Notes: generated by a model from the letters alone, not told the origin. Shown: positions 20,594 through 29,527, numbered from the stretch's first letter. The stretch is 51,000 nt of DNA from Symbiodinium natans (GCA_905221605.1 CAJNDS010000224.1:973085-1024084), one strand, 5' to 3'. Made by a program: numbers and translations.

Positions 20594-20737
20594 GAACCCA
20601 TGCTACTTAGCAACCCACTAACAACTGTACTTGTAACCCAATGATGATGATAACCCTACTAGGGTACTTAAGGGGCTTATAAGTGGGTCATCGCTCCACA
20701 TATAGTTTGGCTATAAGTGCCCTGACTCTCCAAGTTG
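20594..20737. mobile_element. MITE family F1, copy c
   Basis: Interior TAGGGTACTTAAGGGGCT and AAGTGGGTCAT shared with copy d (26355). The termini are degraded (CCATGCTACTTAG and CTCTCCAAG). Confidence 0.6.
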
Positions 20738-20862
20738 CTTCCGGCCGCACCACAAAAGCCAACGTTTCTGCTTGCGTTGCCATCATTTGCCATCCGCTGG
20801 TTCGGAGCTTCCTCTGGTGCCAAAGAGGAACGCCACACGACTCTCAGGGTTTAGCAACCCCG

Positions 20863-20985
20863 AAACCCTAAAGCCTAAACCCTAAACCCTAAGCCCTAAG
20901 CCCTAAACCCTAAACCCTAAACCCTAAATCCTAAACCCTAAACCCTAAACCCTAAACCCGAAGCCCTATGTCCTAAGCCCTAATT
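20863..20985. repeat. CCCTAAA array
   Basis: CCCTAAA with CCCTAAG and CCCGAAG variants. Confidence 0.88.
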
Positions 20986-21075
20986 TCCGCACCGTAGGCC
21001 TTGAATGTCCAACGCCTTGCATCCTCAGCCCACTTCCTACCTTCCGCTCTTCCAGGCGGACCCTCCGCCCGAAAC

Positions 21076-21290
21076 GGTTTAGGGTTTAGGGTTTAGGGTT
21101 CAGGGTTCAGGGTTCAGGGTTCAGGGTTCAGGGTTTCAGGGTTTAGGGTTTCAGGGTTCAGGGTTCAGGGTTTCAGGGTTTAGGGTTTCAGGGTTGAAGA
21201 GGTTAAGGGTTGAAGGGGTGAAGGGTTTAAGAGGCTAAGGGTTTAAGGGGTGAAGGGTTTGGGGTTTCAGGGTTCTGGGTTTGGGATTTC
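21076..21290. repeat. TTCAGGG/TTTAGGG array with AAGGG tail
   Basis: TTTAGGG then repeated TTCAGGG and TTTCAGGG units, grading into GGTTGAAGGGG and GTTTAAGGGG words. Confidence 0.88.
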
Positions 21291-21572
21291 GGTTTTAGAG
21301 CTTGCGGTTTCTGTCGGGAGAACTGATGACCGCCCCAGTCTGGGGTGAGGGACATAAGGCGGGGTTTAGGGTTTTAGGGTTTAGGGTTTAGGGTGTGTGT
21401 ATGTACAGTTCCTTACAGTTATGGGTGAGTGTATATACTGGGTGTACTTGTGGGGATCTTGAAAATAGCACGTTGCCTCATACAGAGGAACCCAAAAAAT
21501 TCCAAAGTTCTCCCCTGGTCCATACCTCATCCGAAATACGAGTTCCCTAAACCCTAACCCCTAAACCCTAAA

Positions 21573-22898
21573 AACAGACTGGTCAAGCAGTTCTTCTTGA
21601 TGACGAACAGAACCAAGAGTTCAACATCAGGAAGAGAAGATGGTGCCTTCAAGCTACACAACTTGTCAGAAGTGATCTACTTGAGCAGATGCCTTGTTGT
21701 TCAAGGTAGGATCTTCTGTCTGGAAGGTTCCAACAAGGGTCAAGCGTGTCGCTACCTTCGCTACTTCGGTAGAGCTGATCGTCACATGCCAGTGGAGTAC
21801 CACAACATGATCAGAGAACCTGAGTGGATGCAGAGCTCTCCTTGGAAGGAAGCAAGAGTAGGTCATCTCAGTCATGCTAGACCAGTTGGCAAGTGTGAAC
21901 GAAGGAACTTGAACTTCACACCAGTAGAGAACGTTGTAGGTCATCTGTTCGGAGAGAGACAGCCCAGCAAGAGGATGGTCGACTTGACATGTGTCATGGC
22001 TTGGATCTTCGCCAACGCAGAGACACACGGAGATGAAGGTGAAGAGCTTCAACTTCCTGATGTGTTGGATGTTGTCATCCCGACGTGTACTTCTCTTCAA
22101 GCGTTCATCAACGTTGCAAGAGAGATCGTGCGAAGCAGGCAAGAGTACTTGACTGTGATCTTCGGTGGAGAAGATCGTCTCACAACAGAAGTTGTAGAAC
22201 GACTAGGAGAAGTGCACAAGGACATGGTGACAAGACGTCTAGGAGCAAGCATGAGCACTCAACAGACGATCTCCTGTCTGACAGCAGTTGAGTACGTGAA
22301 CCAAGACAACACTCTCAGACCAACCGGACGACTTGATGGTGAAGGTAGTAGAGCGCCTAGCGGAGAAGCATCGATCTACTTGAACAAGCTGGGTCTCATG
22401 CGATGTGAAGGTGACAGTCATGTTGCTGTCAAGCTTGAGGACTACGAGTTCGGTTGGAACAAGAAGAACTTGCGAACTCTTGGAGCTCAGATGTTGAGAT
22501 CTAGTCCTCTCCAGACCATCGGTTCTACAGTACCCAGCCAACTCTGGACTGAGTCAACAAGACAAGTCACTTCAGCAGCTGTCCAACAAGCGTTGAACAA
22601 CGATGGCAGAGGCTTCGCGATCTACAGTGGACAAGCAGAACTGATCAGTTCGTTGCCCAGCTACTCAGTTGCCCAAGGACTGCATGAAGTAGCAGATGTC
22701 AGAGTCGAACAAGCGAACTGGGTACCGAACCAGAGTCATCAAGTTGAGCCAAGAGATGATGCCTACCTAGGTGTTCAACTTCGCTTCATGTTGAAGTTGC
22801 GCTACGAAGAAAGGACTAAAGCAGGACCCATATCAACAACAACATACAGGACCAGGACCTTCTACAAATTACTAACTTCCCAAAACCCCAAACCCTAG
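21573..22898 (+). CDS. Unknown intronless ORF, about 432 aa, probably truncated at both ends by telomeric repeat
   Basis: The first ATG is at 21600 (MTNRTKSS), but the frame is open back to 21558 and the same coding style begins at AACAGACTGG (21573), directly after CCCTAAAA. The N-terminus is therefore probably cut off. The stop TAG at 22896 is made by AAACCCTAG, so the last residues (N-P-K-P) are repeat-derived. All 12 Phe codons are TTC, all 14 Tyr codons TAC, and every Asn codon inspected is AAC, while Arg is mostly AGA/CGT/CGA. The neighbouring RT ORF does not show this bias. The protein is soluble-looking, with no signal peptide, no membrane segment and no catalytic motif I recognise; segments such as LPDVLDVVIPTCTSLQAFI and EYLTVIFGGEDRL look like ordinary globular folds. 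Possibilities: a cDNA copy of a highly expressed host gene, a fragment of an RNA virus of the alga, or a gag-like ORF1. None is established. Confidence 0.6.
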   Translation, partial: NRLVKQFFLMTNRTKSSTSGREDGAFKLHNLSEVIYLSRCLVVQGRIFCLEGSNKGQACRYLRYFGRADRHMPVEYHNMIREPEWMQSSPWKEARVGHLSHARPVGKCERRNLNFTPVENVVGHLFGERQPSKRMVDLTCVMAWIFANAETHGDEGEELQLPDVLDVVIPTCTSLQAFINVAREIVRSRQEYLTVIFGGEDRLTTEVVERLGEVHKDMVTRRLGASMSTQQTISCLTAVEYVNQDNTLRPTGRLDGEGSRAPSGEASIYLNKLGLMRCEGDSHVAVKLEDYEFGWNKKNLRTLGAQMLRSSPLQTIGSTVPSQLWTESTRQVTSAAVQQALNNDGRGFAIYSGQAELISSLPSYSVAQGLHEVADVRVEQANWVPNQSHQVEPRDDAYLGVQLRFMLKLRYEERTKAGPISTTTYRTRTFYKLLTSQNPKP

Positions 22899-23101
22899 TC
22901 AAGGAACCCGCAAGCTAAGTCATGATACTTCTAATGCAAATTAGGTTGCTCTTATAACTTGGGGGCTCCTCCATGGTTGCCCTTCTAGTATCCCTGAAAG
23001 CTTTAGGGCTTAGGGTAACGCTTTCGGATTTCGGGTTTAGGGTTTTTGGGCCTATCAACCCTAAGAACCCTAAACACAAATTAATACAAAATACCAACAC
23101 A
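22899..23101. other. Spacer and putative 5' leader of retroelement
   Basis: 22899-22990 is unique sequence. 22995-23075 is degraded TTTAGGG then CCCTAAGAACCCTAAA. From about 23078 it becomes A-rich (AATTAATACAAAATACC) and leads into the ATG at 23102. The element's 5' end is probably between 23070 and 23100. Confidence 0.5.
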
Positions 23102-25768
23102 ATGGACGCTCAGTGGTCAGTATACACGGATGGTTCGGGAAGCAAAGGCCGCTGCTCGGCTACCACTCCCGCAGGCTGGGGCTATACAATTATAACAACC
23201 CACAACGACACAATCTCCTCAAAAGGTCCTGTCAGCACTGACCCACATGCAGCAGTCCACCTTGGAGCGACAGTAGGTAGTAATAATACAGGAGAGCTCA
23301 GCGCTTGGATGGAAGCTGCGTTGTACATACTAACAATGACCACTCCGCCAAAACAAATTTCCTTTTACTACGACAGCCGTTGGATGTCAGACGCGGTTAG
23401 AGGTAGATCTAAGGCTAAACGACACAAAACTATGATTAAATACGCACGTATATTATTGGCAGAATTGCAAAGCCGCACCACAGTTGATTGGCTTTGGGTC
23501 AAAGGACATTCAGGAAATCACTACAATGAAGTAGCAGACAGGTTAGCAGAAGAAGGAAAACAAATACCCGACCCAGTGGGAGGCCGGCACGACATCACCC
23601 CCGTTCTCACCCCCTCAGAATTTATTGAACCCATACAATCTACAGGCCACTCCGCGTTGGAACGCCTCAACTCCACATTGGTACGGGCTCTGCACAAGGC
23701 GGAAGCCCAACACATACCGCTGTTGAAGCGCAAGCCCAAGCAGCCCTGGATGACTCAGGAACTCCTACAGCAGTTTCATGAGGTTCGGCACCTAAAATCC
23801 ATTGACCACTCCGCCCATATCAAAAAACACAAACTCCTTAAAAAACAAGCTCGACAAATCAAAAGGGATTGGACACGCGAACAGCTACTTACGGACCCCA
23901 ACCCGTCACACACCAAAATTTGGAAACAAGTCCAGAGCTTCAAAAAAGGATTCCAAGCTAGGCGAACCAGACTAAAAGTTTCAGGTGCACCTGTTCCATG
24001 GACGAACACGCACAAAGTTTTTCGAGAACACCTCCAAAACAATCAGTGGTCCCCACCGGACGTTACCGAGGAGGAAATCGAACTACTCCGCTCTTCTCCA
24101 CCCCTCTATAAGACGGATGAACTTGACCCTCTCCCCTTTCAACATGAAGAACTTTACGCTGCCATCCAGGGTATACGAAAAAGTAGGGCCCCAGGATTGG
24201 ACGGCGTAAAGGGAGAACTTATATTACTCCTTGACCATTACGGGGAGACCCAGCTACTCCGCCTCATGAACGCCTGCCTTAGAGCCAGGAAAGTTCCCTC
24301 ATCATGGAAGGAAGCACTAGTAGTAAGCATCTACAAGCGCAAAGGATCAGATTCAGATCCTTCAAACTACAGGCCAATTTCTCTTTTAAACACTTTCTAC
24401 AAGATCTACTCCGCCATGCTGCAAAAAAGGCTAGCCATTAAACATGACTCTCAATTACGCTCCACTCAATATGGTTTCCGCGCAAAAAGAAGTACCAAAC
24501 AGCCATTGTTTATTCTGCGCAGGCTCCAAGACTACTCCGCCAAAACCGGCCAACCTTTCCAGCTTCTCTTTTTAGATTGGAAGCAAGCGTTTGACAAAGT
24601 TAGCCACCCCGCCATGATGGTCGCCCTGAAAAGATTAGGAGTGCACCCCACATACATTGAAATCATAAAAGACCTGTACACAGATCCACAATTTTGCACT
24701 CAAGGATTTTCTCAAGAGAAAAGTTGGGGCACGCCTAAAAGCGGTATCAGACAGGGATGTCCACTCAGCCCATATTTATTCATCATGATCATGACAGTAT
24801 TGTTCCACGACATCGACGCTAGGCTTAGGAGCGAGGGTACTCCGCAAAACACTTGGTCCATAGGCAAACCAATTTATGATCTAGAATATGCAGATGATAC
24901 TCTTTTAATGGCAGTTACTGCACCACAGCTAGAATCCTTCTTAGCATGCGTGCAGGTAGAAGCATCTCAATATGGCTTACAACTCAATTACACGAAAACC
25001 GAACTACTCCGCCATCCCAATGCGCAGGCAGACATCAGTTTTGCAGATGGCACTCCAGTGCCAGTCAGCGATCAAGTTAAATATTTGGGCTCTAGGATCA
25101 GCTGGACTACTCCGCCAAAAATTGCCATTCAGCATAGAATGGAATTAGCCCACTCCTCGTTCATGAAGCTCCAACATATATGGCAGAGTAAACTACCCAT
25201 TAAAGTCAAAACCCACATCTTTCATAGCTGCATAGTACCAGTCTTATTGTACTCCCTAGATGTCCTCACCCTAGAAACCCACTCCTTCAAAAAGATCGAC
25301 GCCTGGTACCATAGGTATCTAAGACGCTCCATCAAAATCAAATCCTCGTACTACTCCCACATAACCAACCAAAAGGTCTGGAAAATAGCAGGTAAGCCAT
25401 GTTTACCCTCCCAGACACTGCTAGCACAACAATTTGGCTTACTACAGAGTTCTATTCTTGCAAGCCCACAAGACCCCATCCATCACGTAGTCTTTTCTCC
25501 CGGATACAAGGACCGAATCAAATTCACCAAGGCTCGCACAAGAGGACACCCCTGTAGGTATTGGTTTGAATTAGTTTCCACTGAAGCAGTCAGATTCTAT
25601 AACCACCACTCCGCCACAGACCCAGAAGCCCGAAGGGACTTCCTGGGCCTAAAACATTTAATATCCAAAGACACCCGGTTTGGCGACCTCTTACGCACTG
25701 CGCCAACGCGCGCGCCAAATATCTTCCCCCTGTACAGCAAGCATGTCGGAAGCGCATGGCAGCCCTAA
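23102..25768 (+). CDS. RNase H-reverse transcriptase of an endonuclease-less LINE-like telomeric retroelement
   Basis: 888 codons from ATG 23102 (MDAQWSVYTDGSGS). The frame is open 43 codons further upstream, but those translate degraded telomeric repeat. Residues 1-155 form a complete type I RNase H: D10 (YTDGSG), E65 (NNTGEL), D91 (YYDSRW), H136 (VKGHSG) and D146 (NEVAD), all five expected positions present. A basic linker follows (about 190-290). The RT domain has RAPGLDG at 362-368, NYRPISLL at 422, QYGFRAKRST near 455, LDWKQAFD at 491-498 with catalytic D492, GIRQGCPLSPYLF at 548, YADD at 596-599, LQLNYTKTELL and KYLG at 660. The C-terminal part resembles the post-RT region of LINE ORF2 proteins (LLYSLDVLTL, HRYLRR). 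No APE-type endonuclease precedes the RT, and no CCHC or PD-(D/E)xK endonuclease is visible after it. RNase H in front of the RT is unusual; in LINEs it normally follows. It is not TERT. TAA at 25766 lies in the telomere-like tail. Confidence 0.9.
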   Translation: MDAQWSVYTDGSGSKGRCSATTPAGWGYTIITTHNDTISSKGPVSTDPHAAVHLGATVGSNNTGELSAWMEAALYILTMTTPPKQISFYYDSRWMSDAVRGRSKAKRHKTMIKYARILLAELQSRTTVDWLWVKGHSGNHYNEVADRLAEEGKQIPDPVGGRHDITPVLTPSEFIEPIQSTGHSALERLNSTLVRALHKAEAQHIPLLKRKPKQPWMTQELLQQFHEVRHLKSIDHSAHIKKHKLLKKQARQIKRDWTREQLLTDPNPSHTKIWKQVQSFKKGFQARRTRLKVSGAPVPWTNTHKVFREHLQNNQWSPPDVTEEEIELLRSSPPLYKTDELDPLPFQHEELYAAIQGIRKSRAPGLDGVKGELILLLDHYGETQLLRLMNACLRARKVPSSWKEALVVSIYKRKGSDSDPSNYRPISLLNTFYKIYSAMLQKRLAIKHDSQLRSTQYGFRAKRSTKQPLFILRRLQDYSAKTGQPFQLLFLDWKQAFDKVSHPAMMVALKRLGVHPTYIEIIKDLYTDPQFCTQGFSQEKSWGTPKSGIRQGCPLSPYLFIMIMTVLFHDIDARLRSEGTPQNTWSIGKPIYDLEYADDTLLMAVTAPQLESFLACVQVEASQYGLQLNYTKTELLRHPNAQADISFADGTPVPVSDQVKYLGSRISWTTPPKIAIQHRMELAHSSFMKLQHIWQSKLPIKVKTHIFHSCIVPVLLYSLDVLTLETHSFKKIDAWYHRYLRRSIKIKSSYYSHITNQKVWKIAGKPCLPSQTLLAQQFGLLQSSILASPQDPIHHVVFSPGYKDRIKFTKARTRGHPCRYWFELVSTEAVRFYNHHSATDPEARRDFLGLKHLISKDTRFGDLLRTAPTRAPNIFPLYSKHVGSAWQP
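23342..25615 (+). other. Eleven copies of ACTCCGC within the RT ORF
   Basis: ACTCCGCC at 23342, 23808, 24256, 24408, 24534, 25006, 25109 and 25608; ACTCCGCG at 23649, ACTCCGCT at 24085, ACTCCGCA at 24839. They fall in three codon phases (ACT-CCG, xAC-TCC-GCC, xxA-CTC-CGC), so the encoded residues differ (TP, SA, LLR). Confidence 0.85.
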
Positions 25769-25905
25769 AAAAAAAACCCTAAAAACCCTAAAAACCCTAA
25801 AAATCCTAAAAACCCTAAACCCTAAACCCTAAACCCTAAACCCTAAACCCTAAAACCTAAACCCTAAGCCCTAAACCCTAAACCCCAAACCCCTAAACCC
25901 ATTGA
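25766..25905. repeat. 3' tail: CCCTAAAAA units grading into CCCTAAA
   Basis: The stop codon TAA is part of the first CCCTAA. A10, then four CCCTAAAAA-type units (one TCCTAAAAA), then CCCTAAA and decayed units. Confidence 0.9.
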
Positions 25906-26039
25906 ATAGGCCCCTCTATTGTACTCTCGGAGTTCATGTAGGCTTTTGCTGGCTTCCCGAAGCCAGCGGAATAGATTCACGTTCATTTTTGAAGTTTCTG
26001 ATCACCGGGGCCTCAGAGCTAGCCCCACAAACCTTAACC

Positions 26040-26350
26040 CTAAACCATGAAGGCTAAATCTCTAAACCCTATACACGCGAAGCAGCACCACGGCTCTCCA
26101 AAAATGGTACGAGCCGCCCCCCCTTCCCAAGCAGATGGACGGGCTTGGGGGGTGGGTTCCAAAACTTTCCAGCACCCCGATGCCCCCCACCCACCCAAAA
26201 CCTCGAATGTTAAGCCGCCCTAACAAAAAGCCCTAAGCAAACCCTGACAGAAAGCCTAAGACCCTAACAAAGACCATGAATGCCCTAACCCAGGGGCCCC
26301 ACGCCACCCCAAATCTCAAAACCCCTAAAGACCCCAAGCCCTGAAGCCCC
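26040..26350. other. C-rich mixed spacer
   Basis: Scattered CCCTAA words, C runs, no gene seen. Confidence 0.3.
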
Positions 26351-26354
26351 TGTG

Positions 26355-26479
26355 CTTGGAGGCTCATGGTACGTAGTAACCCCACGAGAACTGTTTTATA
26401 GCCCAATTAAAACCTTATTCGGGTACTTAAGGGGCTGAGAAGTGGGTCATAACTGCACTTATAATTGGGTTGCCTGAAG
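26355..26479. mobile_element. MITE family F1, copy d
   Basis: Left TIR CTTGGAGGCTCATGGTAC, interior TTATAGCCCAATTAAAACC, GGTACTTAAGGGGCTGA and AAGTGGGTCATAACTGCAC, right part ATAATTGGGTTGCC. The right TIR is degraded. Confidence 0.72.
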
Positions 26480-26744
26480 CCCCGGTGACCTTTGGCTGCC
26501 ACGAGTCCAACGCACGCGCTGGCGCCTGGAATTCGCAGTTGCGCGGGGTCGGTCTTGGCTGTTCGCCTTTGGTCGGACTTCCGAAACCCCCCCCCCCCCA
26601 AAAAAAAAAATGACCCTAAAGCCCAAACCCCCCCAGAGGTGCTCGTAATTTCGAGTAAGGGAGGGGTCTGGGTGAAGAAGCCCAGTCGCTTGGTCGAACT
26701 CAGGGTCGAGTGGTTCAGTTCCTGAGTTCTTGAGCCTGTAACAT

Positions 26745-26830
26745 CTTTGTAACCGATTTTAACCTTGGTTCCTAAATCCTAAACTCATCTTTTTAACCGA
26801 TTTTAACCTTGGTTCCTAAATCCTAAACTC
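26745..26830. repeat. Two tandem 44-bp units
   Basis: AACCGATTTTAACCTTGGTT starts at 26751 and again at 26795, each followed by CCTAAATCCTAAACTC. Confidence 0.9.
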
Positions 26831-26895
26831 TACACTTCAGGCCCTCAAGGATGTGCAGCATAGGCAGATGCGGACGAGACCGTCCCAAATGCACG

Positions 26896-27190
26896 TATGG
26901 TGCATTGGTTTCATACCGGTGCACACAAGGTACAGTTTGAAATTTGTCTCCGCTACGTACAGGCAGCGGCGTTTGTTCAAGTTTCCCTGGGAATGGGCAT
27001 CCGAATGCCGAATGCCACCGCAAGTATCACAGACGCACGTGCTTGCACGTGCACACTCACGCATGTCCACACGGAGGCGCACCTTGCGAACGCCCGAAGA
27101 CCTATACCGTGAAGCTTGCTCTCTGGGGAAACTTGTTTCCGAAGTTTGAAGCGGCGGGGATCCTACGCCATCAACGCCGCGGAAGTGGAT
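26896..27190 (+). repeat. Dispersed repeat R, copy 2 (decayed coding-like)
   Basis: Counterpart of 4993-5290. The frame MVHWFHTGAHKVQFEICLRY is open here for about 70 codons but is not kept in copy 1. Confidence 0.45.
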
Positions 27191-27700
27191 GAGGGACTCT
27201 CTTCCAGGGCCCAACGCGCCCAGAGCCTCGCTCATCCTACCGGTGCTTAAGTGGGGAGAGGGGAGTGAGCATGACTTCGTGAAGGTATGTATAGAGATTG
27301 TACATCGGCATGTTATGGGACCACTTCCCCTGTAACCACTGGCAAGCCACGCTGGCTCGACTCATGCGAGTTGCCGGTTGAGTTTCGCAGTTCTTCGTCG
27401 TCCGGAGGACGACTCACACCTTGCGCAGTTGTGCTTGTGTTGCTGGGTCAAAGTTCTACGTTCGGGAACCCAGTGAAGGGACCGACCCTTGAGCTAGAGG
27501 CCTACATTCAGTCCATGAGAACCTCCGAACCTGCAGGCTTCGCAGGCTACGGGTGCCCTACGCCCTGCTTAAGCCCTAGTTCAACCCTCATGAAACCCAA
27601 AGTACGCCATAATTGAACCCATAGGTAAACCAAAAGTAAGCCCGAACTACACCCGAATAAAGCCCTACTGAGGCCCGAAGTAACCCTTCGCTAAGTCTCC
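27191..27700. other. Non-repeat region, possible exon
   Basis: An open + frame at 27287-27616 contains CELPVEFRSSSSSGG; its ELPVE is weakly like the QLPVER core of exon C. No start, splice or domain evidence. Confidence 0.25.
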
Positions 27701-27892
27701 CTAAGCCCTCAAGCCTAAACCCTAAACCCTCAAGCCCCTTGGAAACCCCTAAGCCCTGAGCCCTCCAGGCCCGGGAAACCCTAAACCCTCAAGCCCTGAA
27801 GCCCTGAACCCTAAACTCTAAACCCCCACCAACCCCCTCCCCCAAGAAATAAAACAACAAAAGTCAAAAGCCCCACGAGCCACCACCCTAAA

Positions 27893-28030
27893 CCCAAAAC
27901 CCAAACCCCAAACCCCAAACCCCAAACCCCAAACCCCAAACCCTAAACCCTAAACCCTAAACCCTAAACCCTAAACCCTAAAACCCTAAAACCCTAAACC
28001 CGAGACCCTAAACCCGAGACCCTAAACCCT
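27893..28030. repeat. CCCCAAA then CCCTAAA array
   Basis: Seven or so CCCCAAA units switch abruptly to CCCTAAA. Confidence 0.9.
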
Positions 28031-28032
28031 GG

Positions 28033-28140
28033 ATGCCGGCGAGTTTCTGGCTCGTAGAGAGTGAAGGAGGGTGTCACCGACTGTCGCCGTTGACGCAAAG
28101 CACCAGGGAGCACAGGAGCGCCTTTCACTATTTTGTTTAG
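28033..28140 (+). CDS. Exon-like island with stop, unknown
   Basis: ATG at 28033, 35 codons, frame MPASFWLVESEGGCHRLSPL, then to FHYFV and TAG at 28138, where the stop is already part of GTTTAGGG. Flanked by arrays of opposite strand. No domain. Confidence 0.3.
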   Translation: MPASFWLVESEGGCHRLSPLTQSTREHRSAFHYFV

Positions 28141-28199
28141 GGTTTAGGGCTTGGGGTTTAGGGTTTAGGGTTTGGGGATTGGTACCTCCCCCCCGTCCA

Positions 28200-28272
28200 A
28201 ATCATAGGGTTTAGGGTTTAGGGTTTAGGGTTTAGGGTTTAGGGTTTAGGGTTTAGGGTTTAGGGTTTAGGG
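28200..28272. repeat. TTTAGGG array
   Basis: Ten perfect heptamers. Confidence 0.95.
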
Positions 28273-28620
28273 CTGGGGGTGGCAGTTGACAGGAGTAGCC
28301 GGAGGGAGTGCAGTTGGAGGCTGGAGTGTTTCGGAACAGGCTTAAAAGGCTCCGCGGCTGCATGTGTTGGGGGGGTGTCTTGGGGCTTGAGCCCCTCAGT
28401 CTACTTAGAATCCCCTAGATTCCCCCCCCCCCCCCCCCGATTTTCGAACCTTACTTGCTACGTCAACAGGGCTTGCAAGTTTGTCCGAGACCTGCCAGGA
28501 CAACGTGCCAAGTCATGTGCCTGCAAAGAAATACCTTGGTCCTTCCTGCGAGCATACCCGCGGAGCCACCCGGCAGCCGCTATGAAGGGTTTTAGAGGTT
28601 TCGGGTTTCGGGTAAACCCT
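28273..28620 (+). other. Open region with poly-C run, possible exons
   Basis: A long open + frame is interrupted by a run of C (about 28422-28438). The part after the run reads FSNLTCYVNRACKFVRDLPG and further Cys/Arg-rich residues. An exon is possible but unproven. Confidence 0.3.
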
Positions 28621-28809
28621 TTAAAACCCTAAACCCTAAACCCTAAGCCCTAAACCCGTTTAGGGAGGTTCTCCAATGTTCGTTCTTCGGCCTCTGGAGT
28701 TTTGCGAAGGGTAGCGAGCATCCCTGACGACAAGGGGGGACCCAAACCCGACACCCCTAAAGCCTAAATTTAATGGCTCCCAGTAGGCCCTACATGATCC
28801 CTTGAAGGG

Positions 28810-28905
28810 AAAAGTTGTCTATATGTTAATATAAATACATAGATAAACAATAAATATGTAAATGAAAAAATAAATAAACATATATATATATATATATATG
28901 TGCAT
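28810..28905. repeat. AT-rich tract with (AT)n
   Basis: (TA)n at about 28880-28899 in an AT-rich 90-bp stretch. Confidence 0.8.
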
Positions 28906-29053
28906 GTACCCAGGGAGATAGAAGGTTCTGATTTCTTTCAGTCCCAAACCTAAGAGGCAGTAGGTACACCCTGAGCCCTGAACGAGCCTTGAAGGGGTGA
29001 GGGGCTGAGGTTTCAGGGAGAAGCCTGAAATTGTAAGACAAACCAATTATATA

Positions 29054-29151
29054 GTATAGGGGCCGGCATGATTACTTATGATATTCCCTTATGGTCCCTT
29101 TGTAACTATACTATAACAACCCCAAAACCCGATTTCATCATTCAGGCACCC
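29054..29151. mobile_element. MITE family F3, copy b, right end lost to telomeric repeat
   Basis: Left TATAGGGGCCGGCATGATTA as in the other F3 copies, interior TTCCCTTATGGTCCC and ATACTATAACAACCCC. The right TIR breaks after TTCAGGCACC and continues as CAGGGTTTAGGG. Confidence 0.65.
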
Positions 29152-29295
29152 AGGGTTTAGGGTTTACGGTTCAGGATGTAGGGTTTACAGTTCCTGCAGA
29201 CTTACAGCGGCTTGGGCAGCCCATCAATTCTCATTGAGTATCTCCAGGTTTCGTGCTTAATCCGAAACCTCAAACCTGAAGTCTATGAGTTTTTG

Positions 29296-29325
29296 TTTTT
29301 TTTTTTTTTGCGGGGGGGGGGGGGG
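29296..29325. repeat. T14 followed by G14 homopolymers
   Basis: T run 29296-29309, GC, then G run 29312-29325. Either real slippage-prone tracts or partly an assembly effect. Confidence 0.85.
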
Positions 29326-29377
29326 TGTTGGGTTTAGGAATGCTCAGGCTTTCGGGTTCCGTGCTGAATCCCCCCCG

Positions 29378-29525
29378 AACCCTAAACCCTAAACCCTAAA
29401 CCCTAAACCCTAAACCCTAAACCCTAAACCCTAGACCCTAAACCCTAAACCCTAAACCCTAAACCCTAAACCCTAAACCCTAAACCCTGAACCCTGAACC
29501 CTGAACCCTGAACCCTGAACCCTAA
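29378..29525. repeat. CCCTAAA array
   Basis: Nearly perfect, with five CCCTGAA units near the right end. Confidence 0.94.
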
Positions 29526-29527
29526 AC

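Larger units (their letters stand above)
23078..25905 (+). mobile_element. Candidate full-length telomere-tailed non-LTR retroelement
   Basis: A short A-rich leader, one ORF (RNase H-RT), and no 3' UTR apart from CCCTAAAAA repeats that grade into CCCTAAA. Telomere-like sequence flanks both sides. No LTRs, no target duplication visible. The RNase H is intact from its first strand, which argues against 5' truncation inside the ORF. Confidence 0.65.

Noticed and set aside
22973-23101. Upstream start of the RT ORF at 22973
   Set aside because: The extra 43 codons translate degraded TTTAGGG sequence; the RNase H begins properly at ATG 23102 after an A-rich leader.
23102-25768. RT as telomerase reverse transcriptase, LTR retroelement or Penelope-like element
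   Set aside because: Motifs (NYRPISLLN, QYGFR, RQGCPLSP, YADD, LNYTKTE, KYLG) are LINE-type. There is no TERT T motif, no protease or integrase, no LTRs and no GIY-YIG domain.
21573-25768. The 432-aa ORF as ORF1 of the same retroelement
   Set aside because: Not supported: codon use differs sharply, telomeric repeat separates the two frames, and there is no coiled coil, RRM or zinc knuckle. It stays possible and is listed as an alternative.
28819-29046. - strand ORF with Tyr/Ile-rich tail
   Set aside because: Its length comes from the AT-rich tract and (AT)n run.
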